From an uncultured Candidatus Saccharibacteria bacterium (GTDB taxonomy: Bacteria; Patescibacteriota; Saccharimonadia; Saccharimonadales; UBA4665): a stretch of DNA of 64,000 nucleotides. The translations under genes were made by a program, and so were the position numbers. This document shows, piece after piece, positions 31,758 through 39,402 of the stretch. The notes below the pieces were generated by a model. The model was not told the origin of the DNA. It saw nothing but the letters and a program-made list of their open reading frames with translations, and searched no databases. The DNA lies in NCBI GenBank assembly GCA_937892705.1, contig CALBGR010000021.1, forward strand, positions 1 to 64,000, written 5' to 3'. Within the stretch, counting starts at the first letter, position 1. The number at the start of each line of letters is the position of its first letter.

Positions 31758-33131
31758 ATGTTAAAAAAATTTTATTCCACATTTATTAAGCCTGTTTCGA
31801 CTGACCCTGACCAAAGAAGTAGAGAGGTCGTACTAAATTGGCTCATTGCCGGCATGGGCTGTCTTTTTGCTATTTTCTTTTTAACAAGTATTTTTGGATT
31901 TATTTTATACGGCAGAGCATACACCCTGTATTCACTATTCATAATAATCATTTTGCTCACAGCCACAGTGTTGTACGGATATAAATTTCGCAAAGATGAA
32001 CGCATTCGTAAAATTGCAAGCAACTTAGTACTCCTGCTTTTGCTAGTTTCCGCCACGACTATTGTTTTACAATGGGGCGTTACAAATATTTATGGAATTT
32101 TATTCTTTAGCCTAACAATCATTACAGCTGGTATACTGTTGGGTTCTAAATACGCTTTATACGTTGCCGGCGTTATTGCACTCCTGCTTGCAGCATTTAA
32201 ATATGCCCATATTAACAATATCATTCAGCCGGATATGTCATGGGTGACAGAATCTACATCAATAGTGGAAGTAGTAAATCTCATCACTATATTTTTTATC
32301 ATCGCACTTATTTCGTGGCTTTTTAACAAACAAATGGAACAGGCCCTAAAGCGCGCCCAGTTGTCAGAAGAAGCACTCAAAAAAGAACGGGACCTTCTTG
32401 AAGTAAAAGTTGAAGAACGTACTCGTGCTCTTCAAGAAGCTCAATTTGAAAAAATGCAGCAAATATATAAATTCGCTGAACTAGGACACCTTAGCACAGC
32501 ATTGTTTCATGATCTTGCCGGAAGTTTATCAAGTTTAAGTCTTGATATAGAATCGCTCCGCAAAAAAGGCAGCGGCGACTTAACAAAACGCATAGATAGC
32601 AACATCCAGTATATTGACGATGTTGTACAAAGAGTAAAGTCCCAAATCCAAGGCCGCGAAACCATAGAAACATTTGACATAGTTAGCACCCTGCAAGAAA
32701 TTAAAAACATTTTATCTTACAATGCGCGAAAAGCACGTGTATATATTGAAATTGATGCCCCAAAAAATAAATCTATCACCTATACAGGTAATTTACTGCG
32801 ATTCCGCCAACTGATAATTAATCTAATTTCCAATGCTATCGAGGCATATCCGCCAGCAAAACCAAATGAACCTACAAAAAATCGCCCTGTTATTATAAAA
32901 CTTACTACCACTGCAGATAGTGTACTTATTCAAGTAACCGATTATGGATCGGGTATCCGAAAATCGGTACAAGAAAAAATATTTGACCCATTCTACAGCA
33001 CAAAGCCCACTGGCTCGGGCATTGGACTGTTTATTGTCAAACAAATAACTGAAAAGGATTTCGGGGGCACTATACGTCTAACCAGTAATGCAAAAACTGG
33101 TACAACCTTCAGCATATCCCTGCCAAAATAA
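31758..33131 (+). CDS. six-TM sensor histidine kinase
   Basis: A 457-residue kinase with six predicted membrane helices (about 25-50, 57-75, 86-105, 111-129, 131-150, 172-190), a coiled coil at 192-235, an H-box around LFHDLAGSLSSL with His251, and an ATPase domain with NLISNAIEAYPP, TDYGSGI, IFDPFYSTK and SGIGLFIVKQ. The sensor has almost no extracytoplasmic loops, so it may read a membrane-soluble signal or membrane state. The partner is the OmpR-type regulator at 30906. The TAA is followed after 2 nt by the ATG of the cyclase-like gene, implying translational coupling. Confidence 0.9.
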   Translation: MLKKFYSTFIKPVSTDPDQRSREVVLNWLIAGMGCLFAIFFLTSIFGFILYGRAYTLYSLFIIIILLTATVLYGYKFRKDERIRKIASNLVLLLLLVSATTIVLQWGVTNIYGILFFSLTIITAGILLGSKYALYVAGVIALLLAAFKYAHINNIIQPDMSWVTESTSIVEVVNLITIFFIIALISWLFNKQMEQALKRAQLSEEALKKERDLLEVKVEERTRALQEAQFEKMQQIYKFAELGHLSTALFHDLAGSLSSLSLDIESLRKKGSGDLTKRIDSNIQYIDDVVQRVKSQIQGRETIETFDIVSTLQEIKNILSYNARKARVYIEIDAPKNKSITYTGNLLRFRQLIINLISNAIEAYPPAKPNEPTKNRPVIIKLTTTADSVLIQVTDYGSGIRKSVQEKIFDPFYSTKPTGSGIGLFIVKQITEKDFGGTIRLTSNAKTGTTFSISLPK

Positions 33132-33133
33132 AC

Positions 33134-35068
33134 ATGAAAAAACGCATTTCCCGTGCCATACAAGAAGGGCTCGCCTATATCGCTACCGAACAAGAATCTG
33201 ACGGTAGCTTTAAAAGTTATTTAAGTCTTGACCCTGATATACCAAACAAAGAAAACGCTGTTCGAACTGTTTTTATCCCTGCCATAATGCTCGCTGCTTT
33301 AGCAACATGCAAAACCTCAGAGTCGTTAAACATTCGGCAAAAACTTGCAGATTTTTTACTTTCACAGAAAAGCCCGCAATGGACATTTAATTTCTGGGCA
33401 CACGATGAACCGCTGAAAAAGACAAGAAATTATCCAGATGACCTAGACGACACTTTTTGTGTCTACATTGCACTTTATGCCCACAACCCAAGTCTCGTCA
33501 CCCCTGAAGTACTTGCACATATGACGAAAGTTCTTGTATCTACCGAGAAAACACCGGGCGGCCCTTATAGAACATGGCTTGTCCCTGCTAACAGCGAAGC
33601 AATATGGACAGATGTTGATATTGCAGTAAACAGCAACATTGCATACTTTCTTACAAAAGTATCCCGACCGCCAGCCGGACTCCATGCATACCTTGAACAA
33701 TCTATCATATCTGGGCAAATTTCTTCCCCGTATTATCCGCCTAACTACCCTATCCTGTACTACTTGGCTCGTGCTTATACAGGCAATGCTAGTGATCGAT
33801 TATTACAACTGATACGAAGGCACCATAAAACACATAGACTCTCGCTTATGGAGCGTGCACTTATGTGTACTGCTGTGATGACTATAACAAAAAGAGCCCA
33901 AGAAATTCATAAAGATATCCAGATTATTTTAAAAGCTCAAAAACCAGACGGATCGTGGCCTGCCAGGAGCTTCTGCACAGATCAGTATACTGAAGCAGGC
34001 GTATATCAAAATGGTTGCGCTGCACTCACCACTGCCCTCGTGCTAGAAGCACTCGCAACTTACCAGAATCTCATCCATGCACCAAGAACCCCGAAAAATC
34101 ATGTATCTACAACCAAAGACACACTTACAAATAATGTATCTGCATTTGTGCAAAAATCGTGCAGTAAACTTAATCAGCCGCTCAAAGACTCCACATTGCT
34201 TGCAACCTCACATATACTAACCAGTACTAATGCTCAAGAGGTTACGCATTTTGCCAGCAACTTTAATAGCAGTCTCAAAAACCCGCTGCGTAATCAGTCT
34301 ACACTGTTAGTCAAACTTGGCGCCGCGAATGTATTTGGCTGGACCGCCTACACGATTTACGATGACTTTCTAGACAATGAGGGTAAAGCTCAGCTTTTAC
34401 CTGCCGCAAATACATCCCTTAGGCTGGCATACGAATTATTCCTTGATGCTTTGCCTAATCAAACCTTCAAAAACTTTGTACGCGAATCATTTAACAAAAT
34501 AGACAATGCAAACACATGGGAATTAACACATTGCCGCTTTGACACGTACAACAAGCGAACCGTTACTATCGAAAAGGTGCCCGATTACGGAAACCTAGAA
34601 CCACTTGCACATCGATCTGTCGGACATGCTATTAGCCCTTTGGCTGTCTTAGTAAAATCCGGTACCCCACCAGAATCTGCAGATTTTCAAGCTATATTCA
34701 CCGCTATACAACACTATATTATTGCCAGACAATTAAATGACGACCTGCACGATTGGCAAAAAGATTTTCTTCACGGTCATATATCATACATTGTTGCCAC
34801 ACTCCTAAAGGAGTTTGCCCTAACACCAGGCACCTATAGATTTCATGAATTATTACCTTCTATGCAAAAACATTTTTGGTATTACACATTAAAAACTATA
34901 TACAACGACATATTGCAGCACATTGAACTAAGCCGAAAAGCCTTGCAAAAAAGTTCCGTTTTGAAACGAGATAACGTGATAGAAAACTTGCTTTATAAAA
35001 TAGAAGAATCCGCTTATGAAACACTAGACAAACAGTCACAAACTATAGAGTTCTTAAAACATTTTTAA
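33134..35068 (+). CDS. bifunctional terpene cyclase-like protein (class II DxDD half plus class I DDxxD half)
   Basis: The protein has 644 residues and two halves. The N-terminal half (1-330) is an alpha-toroid like class II terpene cyclases: QW-type motifs at EQESDGSF (19-26) and AQKPDGSW (268-275), and YPDDLDDTF (100-108) with D103-L-D105-D106-T, the DxDDT acid motif of copalyl-diphosphate-type and hopene-type cyclases. The C-terminal half (about 340-644) is helical with TIYDDFLDNEGK, DDxxD at 410-414, and RQLNDDLHDW, D536-D537-x-x-D540, matching the two metal-binding motifs of class I prenyl synthases. So it could cyclise and/or elongate or ionise a prenyl diphosphate. It is coupled to the kinase gene. 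Substrate and product are unknown; the halves may be active or partly degenerate. Confidence 0.75.
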   Translation: MKKRISRAIQEGLAYIATEQESDGSFKSYLSLDPDIPNKENAVRTVFIPAIMLAALATCKTSESLNIRQKLADFLLSQKSPQWTFNFWAHDEPLKKTRNYPDDLDDTFCVYIALYAHNPSLVTPEVLAHMTKVLVSTEKTPGGPYRTWLVPANSEAIWTDVDIAVNSNIAYFLTKVSRPPAGLHAYLEQSIISGQISSPYYPPNYPILYYLARAYTGNASDRLLQLIRRHHKTHRLSLMERALMCTAVMTITKRAQEIHKDIQIILKAQKPDGSWPARSFCTDQYTEAGVYQNGCAALTTALVLEALATYQNLIHAPRTPKNHVSTTKDTLTNNVSAFVQKSCSKLNQPLKDSTLLATSHILTSTNAQEVTHFASNFNSSLKNPLRNQSTLLVKLGAANVFGWTAYTIYDDFLDNEGKAQLLPAANTSLRLAYELFLDALPNQTFKNFVRESFNKIDNANTWELTHCRFDTYNKRTVTIEKVPDYGNLEPLAHRSVGHAISPLAVLVKSGTPPESADFQAIFTAIQHYIIARQLNDDLHDWQKDFLHGHISYIVATLLKEFALTPGTYRFHELLPSMQKHFWYYTLKTIYNDILQHIELSRKALQKSSVLKRDNVIENLLYKIEESAYETLDKQSQTIEFLKHF

Positions 35069-35145
35069 TTTGTGCCATTTTCTAGTCTTAAGCGCGGGTG
35101 AAAATTATTACAGAACCGCACCGAAAGCATTTCTATACTACTTAC

Positions 35146-35151
35146 TATAAT
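35146..35151 (+). promoter_or_regulatory. -10 box before the DUF7144-like gene
   Basis: TATAAT lies 13 nt before the ATG at 35165, with GAGGG between them. No good -35 is visible. It suggests that the gene can be transcribed apart from the upstream operon. Confidence 0.35.
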
Positions 35152-35164
35152 TGAGGGCAAGCCA

Positions 35165-35563
35165 ATGGCAGATACCTATCAACCCCAACATACAGGATGG
35201 AAAGGTTGGATATTGCTTACAGCTCTTTTAATGTTCTTTAGCGGCATTGTGCATATTGTATACGGAATTGGCGGCATATTTACTCATGGCTGGTATATTT
35301 ATACTTCAAACAACGCATATATCTTCGATGCGAGCACTTGGGGTTGGTCAATGTTCATAGTAGGAATACTGCTTATGTTGTCCGCATTGTCTCTCGCAGC
35401 AGGTAATTTATTCGGACGTATCGTAGGAGTTATATTGGCCATAGCCAGCATTGTATTCAATATCGCACTTATCGGCGCCACACCAATTTGGTCAGTGATT
35501 GCCATTATCCTTAGTATTATTATCATTTATGCAATTACTGCCCACGGCAGCGAAATGAAATAA
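35165..35563 (+). CDS. four-TM membrane protein, DUF7144-like
   Basis: A 132-residue protein with four hydrophobic helices. The start WKGWILLTALLMFFSGIVHI, the W-rich loop DASTWGWSMFIVGI and the following NLFGRIVGVILAIASIV match the small DUF7144-type membrane proteins. Function unknown. It lies 96 bp downstream of the cyclase-like gene and has its own -10 box. A membrane partner of the cyclase system is possible by context only. Confidence 0.6.
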   Translation: MADTYQPQHTGWKGWILLTALLMFFSGIVHIVYGIGGIFTHGWYIYTSNNAYIFDASTWGWSMFIVGILLMLSALSLAAGNLFGRIVGVILAIASIVFNIALIGATPIWSVIAIILSIIIIYAITAHGSEMK

Positions 35564-35771
35564 TATCGGCGCTATCACTCCAAACCATAAACAACGGAAT
35601 GTTAAACCGCCACAAACTTTACCAAACACCCTCTTTCTGGGAAAAACAGACGCATTAAATCCTGTAAATGTGGCAAAGTTGCCATACTCTGAAGAAATCG
35701 TAAGACGTTTACGTAATAACCTCAAAGAACAAACGGGTATCTACTTTCAGATCGATGATGTTACAGAGTAA
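35559..35771 (+). other. open frame without a start, possible gene remnant
   Basis: From a TGA at 35556 the frame runs to TAA at 35769 and reads like real protein (KPPQTLPNTLFLGKTDALNP, then SEEIVRRLRNNLKEQTGIYF). The only start is GTG 35670, giving 33 residues. It may be the tail of a decayed gene. No family recognised. Confidence 0.3.
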
Positions 35772-35859
35772 CTAAAAATATCATTGTAAAAAAGTAGAGT
35801 TTCCAAAGCCTCACCTTCGACAAAAAACCTAAAAGAAAAAAGACGCCTGTAGTAGATAG

Positions 35860-36118
35860 TGTTTCTGGGAAAGAGGTCCCCATGGGGTAACAAAAACCTT
35901 CTCCTGCTTGAGAAGACTTAAAGTACTTTAACTGGCCGGAGTGAAAAGCAGCGCCCCACGGGCTTTTCCGTTCAGCCTTGCTCGAGGTAAGCTTCTGTGC
36001 GCGACTTCACCTCACCGAACCTTCATCATCTACAATGTTTTTCTGACAGAAAATAGTCGAAGAACCGAACTCTTAACCCAGAAAAAGAAAAAACGACCGT
36101 CGAAAGACGATCATTTTT
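35860..36118 (+). ncRNA. candidate structured non-coding RNA with terminator
   Basis: This gene-free stretch is richer in G/C than its flanks and holds several hairpins: CCCCATGGGG at 35879-35888, CTTCTC/GAGAAG near 35900, TTAAAGTACTTTAA, AAAAGC/GCTTTT around 35946-35967, and GAGGTAAG/CTTcACCTC at 35984-36013. It ends with GACCGTC-GAAA-GACGATC and six T at about 36095-36118. It does not match tmRNA, RNase P or SRP RNA consensus elements that I know. The strand is chosen because of the T-run at its right end. Confidence 0.35.
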
Positions 36119-36121
36119 TCT

Positions 36122-36129
36122 TGGTCGGG
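36122..36129 (+). other. candidate left attachment site of the tRNA-Pro element
   Basis: TGGTCGGG repeats, in the same orientation, the last 8 bases of tRNA-Pro (42201-42208 on the plus strand). The gene content changes to mobile-element type immediately to its right. Eight bases can recur by chance, so the call rests on position. Confidence 0.35.
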
Positions 36130-36275
36130 ATAAGCACAATACACTAGAACTCAAAAATTACCTCTTGCAGAACTATGACAACTTCAATTTTGCCGTCGAA
36201 CAAATACGAACAATTAAGAATATAGATGATGGCAAGCTACTCGTAGTCAAGTTATAATTGACTGAAAGGAGTTTT

Positions 36276-36506
36276 ATGACAAACCTATCTGATGCAGCAG
36301 AAATTTTAAGACAATCTAAAAAGAATAAAGAGATCCAGGATAATAAGCCTATAAACTTCACGTCTACAGCTAAGACTAACGGTGTATCGGTGCATACGCT
36401 AAAAGCTGCTAGTGGTATTTCTGTACGTATGATGGATGACGATCCAAAGAAAATTAACATAGCCGAAATGTCCTCGAACCCTCAGCCAGAAAATAACCAG
36501 AAATAA
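36276..36506 (+). CDS. small hypothetical protein
   Basis: A 76-residue, highly charged soluble protein starting at ATG 36276 behind GAAAGGAG. An N-terminal helix (LSDAAEILRQSKKNKEIQDN) is followed by a region with GVSVHTLKAASGISVRMMDD and an Asn/Gln-rich tail. No family recognised. It is the first gene inside the proposed integrative element and faces the HEPN-like gene. Confidence 0.5.
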   Translation: MTNLSDAAEILRQSKKNKEIQDNKPINFTSTAKTNGVSVHTLKAASGISVRMMDDDPKKINIAEMSSNPQPENNQK

Positions 36507-36548
36507 TCCACCGCTACTGCACAACTTCTAAAAATACAGATGGTAACC

Positions 36549-37394
36549 CTACCGTTCGCTCATGATTCTATTAATGATTTGGAATATTTTATCAAGGAAT
36601 AGTACTTGCTTGAGTGATAATTGCTCTGATACGTAGCTGGAGTTCTCACCATGCAGAATTCTGTGCCGACTGGCTTGATTACTTAATTTAAACAGTTGGA
36701 GATTTTCTCTTTTCTGGATGCCCCTCAAGCTGTCGTTGGCAAAAAGTATATTTTTGAAGGAATAATAAATCGGATAGATATCAAAGTAATCATCTGCTGG
36801 TACATTATTATAGTCATCTAGGCCAAAGTGTCGGGCAAAGTTTACTTGCTGCTCACTTATAATTGTGTCGAGATTTTTAGACTTCATATTATCAATTGCC
36901 TGTTCTTTTGAAGCAGGAAACAGACTTTTAGCATAGTGGTCGATCTGTGCCATTGCTACAGGAATGCTCAAGCTGTATTTTCTTTCTATGTGTGCGTCCA
37001 GTAAGTCAACCAGTATCCTCCTTCTAGATTTAGGTATAAACCCATACTCAGCCCATCTTTCGCGCATTTCATGAAGTTTCTGACTGCCATTTTTTCTCGA
37101 CTGTCTAACAACTAGCTTGGTAAATGCCTTGTTGTACTCTTCGCTGCCTAAGGCTGCCTCAGTCTCATTGGCTGGCAAGTCATCAATAATAGAACCTGGA
37201 TACCACCAGCCAGTTTTAATATTTATCTCATATTCGTCTACTCGTCTGTTAATTTGCCTGAAAAAATCCGTATCAAACAGTTTTGACATATCCTTATTGA
37301 TAGTTGATATAACATCTGTGATTGACTTTTGATAATCTCCCTGTATTGCTCTAATCGCACGCTGGATCGAATCATATATACTGTCATTATTCAT
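36549..37394 (-). CDS. HEPN-like protein of a possible toxin or abortive-infection pair
   Basis: A 281-residue, mostly helical cytoplasmic protein. Near its C-terminus it has ASRHRILHGENSSYV, which contains R-x4-H, the catalytic motif of HEPN ribonucleases, followed by a helix (LSLKQVLFLDKIFQIINRIM) as in Abi-type HEPN proteins. Nothing else in it is recognised. The gene is 52 bp downstream of a small XRE repressor on the same strand, inside a mobile element, the setting of toxin-antitoxin and phage-defence modules. The HEPN call rests on one short motif and context. Confidence 0.45.
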   Translation of the reverse strand: MNNDSIYDSIQRAIRAIQGDYQKSITDVISTINKDMSKLFDTDFFRQINRRVDEYEINIKTGWWYPGSIIDDLPANETEAALGSEEYNKAFTKLVVRQSRKNGSQKLHEMRERWAEYGFIPKSRRRILVDLLDAHIERKYSLSIPVAMAQIDHYAKSLFPASKEQAIDNMKSKNLDTIISEQQVNFARHFGLDDYNNVPADDYFDIYPIYYSFKNILFANDSLRGIQKRENLQLFKLSNQASRHRILHGENSSYVSEQLSLKQVLFLDKIFQIINRIMSER

Positions 37395-37446
37395 AAATAC
37401 ATCTTACAGTTATCGACTACAAAACCTCAAAACCCTCACAAGTAAG

Positions 37447-37662
37447 TTAGAAGTCAGTTAAATCAGAAACTCTTACCTTTAGAGCTTTAGCAATCTTTTC
37501 AATACTTCTTAGCGATGGATTTTGTACACCACGCTCCACTCTGGAGATGTACCCACGATCAAGACCTGTCTCATGACCTAGCTTCTCTTGCGTAATACCT
37601 GCTTGTTGCCGATAGCACTTAACTCTTTGACCTAATTTTTGTAATACGCTTGTTCTTGCCAT
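37447..37662 (-). CDS. small XRE-family repressor (C-protein/antitoxin type)
   Basis: The 71-residue protein is one helix-turn-helix domain: LGQRVKCYRQQAGITQEKLG, ETGLDRGYISRVERGVQNPS and an ending KIAKALKVRVSDL. The GYISRVERG-NPSL pattern is that of restriction-modification controller proteins and antitoxin-like repressors. It precedes the HEPN-like gene on the same strand and has an inverted repeat just upstream (37680-37720) that could be its operator. Confidence 0.85.
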   Translation of the reverse strand: MARTSVLQKLGQRVKCYRQQAGITQEKLGHETGLDRGYISRVERGVQNPSLRSIEKIAKALKVRVSDLTDF

Positions 37663-37679
37663 TGTAATTCAACAATGAC

Positions 37680-37720
37680 TAAAAGAGACTGATAAGACTA
37701 CGCCTGATGAGTCTCTTTTA
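37680..37720. repeat. 11-bp inverted repeat upstream of the XRE gene
   Basis: TAAAAGAGACT (37680-37690) and AGTCTCTTTTA (37710-37720) are perfect arms with a 19-nt centre. It lies between two divergent genes, so it is better read as an operator (GACT/AGTC boxes are used by controller proteins) than as a terminator, although the T-run also allows termination. Confidence 0.5.
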
Positions 37721-37787
37721 TATTGATTTTACTCTGTAATTCTGGTAATAATTAAACAACGCTAAATAACTGAGAGGACAGACATAG

Positions 37788-38705
37788 ATGAAGGCTAAAC
37801 TATCTGAAAATAAAAAATGGTACACGAAGAATCAGATAGTCATAGCCTTACTTGTCCTACTGTTCCCAGTGGGATTGTTTCTTATGTGGAAGCACTCCGA
37901 TTGGACAAAGCGTACAAAAATTATAGTCAGCGTTATAGTTGCTATAGCCGCAATTTCAGGAGTCATTGCTTCATACAACTCGCCGCCATCAATAAGCGTT
38001 AATAATGCTCAATCGGACAGAATAAATACAGACGATAAGGAATATACTCTAACTGGAGAAGTATCCAGTCTGAGAGACGCAACACTAACGATTAATGAAG
38101 AATCTGTATCTCTGGACGGTATCAAGTTTTCGTATCATACGGAGCTAGAAGAAGGAGATAACACCTTTACATTAGTTGCGACTAACAGCATCGGTGAGAC
38201 TACAAAAGTCATAACAATCTATCGAACGACACAAGCCGAACTAGATGCACGAGCAGAAGCTGAGAGACTAGAGGCAGAAAAGAAGGCTGAGGAAAAGCGA
38301 CGAAAGCAGGAGGAGGAAAAGAAAAAAGAGCAAGATAGCCAGTCTAATAACGACCAGCCTTCCGAAGCAGATCAAAAACCATCGGTAGATCTAGCTAAGC
38401 AGACCGAAGAAAGCCTCAAGAAAGCATTAGAAATTTCTAGCTTCACTGAACTGCTTTTCCAGGACCCATCGTCTCTCATGGGATACATCGCTAGCTTTGA
38501 AAATGTAAACGACAGCACAGTACGTGTAGTTATCCAGACCGATATAGAGCGTAATGAGGCTCAACAGGTTGGTCGGGTTATATTTTCTACCGCTGCCTAT
38601 GATAACGAGAACTTGAAGGCTCTTGATACGCTTGTCGTACGAGATATTTCTGGCATAGATAAAGCCAATATCTACAGATGGGACATACCGGCTCTGAAGC
38701 GCTAG
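37788..38705 (+). CDS. membrane protein with bacterial Ig-like domain and coiled coil
   Basis: The protein has 305 residues. Two membrane helices (about 18-36 and 44-62) are followed by an Ig-like segment (70-150: KEYTLTGEVSSLRDATLTIN, then EEGDNTFTLVATNSIGETTK), a long charged coiled coil of Glu/Lys/Arg (152-185) and a C-terminal alpha/beta region. The topology suggests a surface-exposed or envelope protein carried by the mobile element. GAGAGG precedes the ATG. No precise family; an effect on host contact or phage adsorption would be speculation. Confidence 0.55.
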   Translation: MKAKLSENKKWYTKNQIVIALLVLLFPVGLFLMWKHSDWTKRTKIIVSVIVAIAAISGVIASYNSPPSISVNNAQSDRINTDDKEYTLTGEVSSLRDATLTINEESVSLDGIKFSYHTELEEGDNTFTLVATNSIGETTKVITIYRTTQAELDARAEAERLEAEKKAEEKRRKQEEEKKKEQDSQSNNDQPSEADQKPSVDLAKQTEESLKKALEISSFTELLFQDPSSLMGYIASFENVNDSTVRVVIQTDIERNEAQQVGRVIFSTAAYDNENLKALDTLVVRDISGIDKANIYRWDIPALKR

Positions 38706-38772
38706 CTGGAACCATAGAACGACCCCTGTTAAACACTCTTGACTGCCGTTGTATGACAGATACGATTAGGGT

Positions 38773-39402
38773 ATGGATAAACCTAGAAAAACCCAGACAA
38801 AAGCAACCAGAGTAAGAGGCTATGAACTTACCTGTGTAGACAATATGGCTTTCGATGAGCTGTCTAGCTCCCTGTTTAAAATGATGCGACAGAATCGTGA
38901 GAAGTCCGCCTGCTGGGCTGCCTACCTGTTGCATACATCAGGATATTATCGCTATGTCTGGAAACGGCTTCTGATATTTACATCTGAGGACATAGGCAAC
39001 GCTAATCCTATGGCGATCACTGTCATTATGTCGCTTAAGCAAAGTTATGATTTCTGCATAGATAGCAAAAATCGACAGTCTATAACAGCATATACGATAT
39101 TGTTTCAAGCAGTTACCTACCTTTGCAGATCCATGAAAACCAGAGAAGCCGATTCGCTTGCTACATTGATTGATACTGAATACAACAACGGTAAACGCAT
39201 TGAGATAGAAGATTGGACGAAAGATCCTCACACTGAGTATGGCAAGCAGAAATATGGCAAATGGGATGATGGCACTCCAGAAGAACGAAAAGAACGCTAT
39301 CGTATGTGGGTAGAGGTTTGGTCTAAAGCAACTGATGAGCTAACACTACTTGACCGTTATATGCCAAAATTAAGACAGCTATGGGAGCTGGATGATGAAT
39401 AA
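38773..39402 (+). CDS. stand-alone protein resembling the RarA/MgsA C-terminal domain
   Basis: A 209-residue cytoplasmic protein. The segment SSLFKMMRQNREKSACWAAY, LLHTSGYYRYVWKRLLIFTS and EDIGNANPMAITVIMSLKQ follows the pattern of the C-terminal tetramerisation region of the AAA+ clamp-loader-like RarA/MgsA (K-x-R...A-x-Y-W-L...RRLxxFASEDIGNADP). The AAA+ ATPase half is missing. RarA works at stalled replication forks, so this protein may interact with host replication. It overlaps the integrase start by 11 bp, so the two are co-transcribed. Confidence 0.6.
   Translation: MDKPRKTQTKATRVRGYELTCVDNMAFDELSSSLFKMMRQNREKSACWAAYLLHTSGYYRYVWKRLLIFTSEDIGNANPMAITVIMSLKQSYDFCIDSKNRQSITAYTILFQAVTYLCRSMKTREADSLATLIDTEYNNGKRIEIEDWTKDPHTEYGKQKYGKWDDGTPEERKERYRMWVEVWSKATDELTLLDRYMPKLRQLWELDDE

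Noticed and set aside
35860..36118. SRP RNA, RNase P RNA or tmRNA
   Set aside because: CCGGAGTGAAAAGCAGC only weakly recalls the SRP tetraloop region; the conserved RNase P and tmRNA end elements are absent.
35941..36147. 68-codon plus-strand frame from GTG
   Set aside because: It crosses several hairpins and the terminator and encodes low-complexity Lys runs; better explained as non-coding RNA.
36549..37662. Restriction-modification system with the XRE gene as controller
   Set aside because: No methyltransferase or endonuclease motifs are present in either neighbour.
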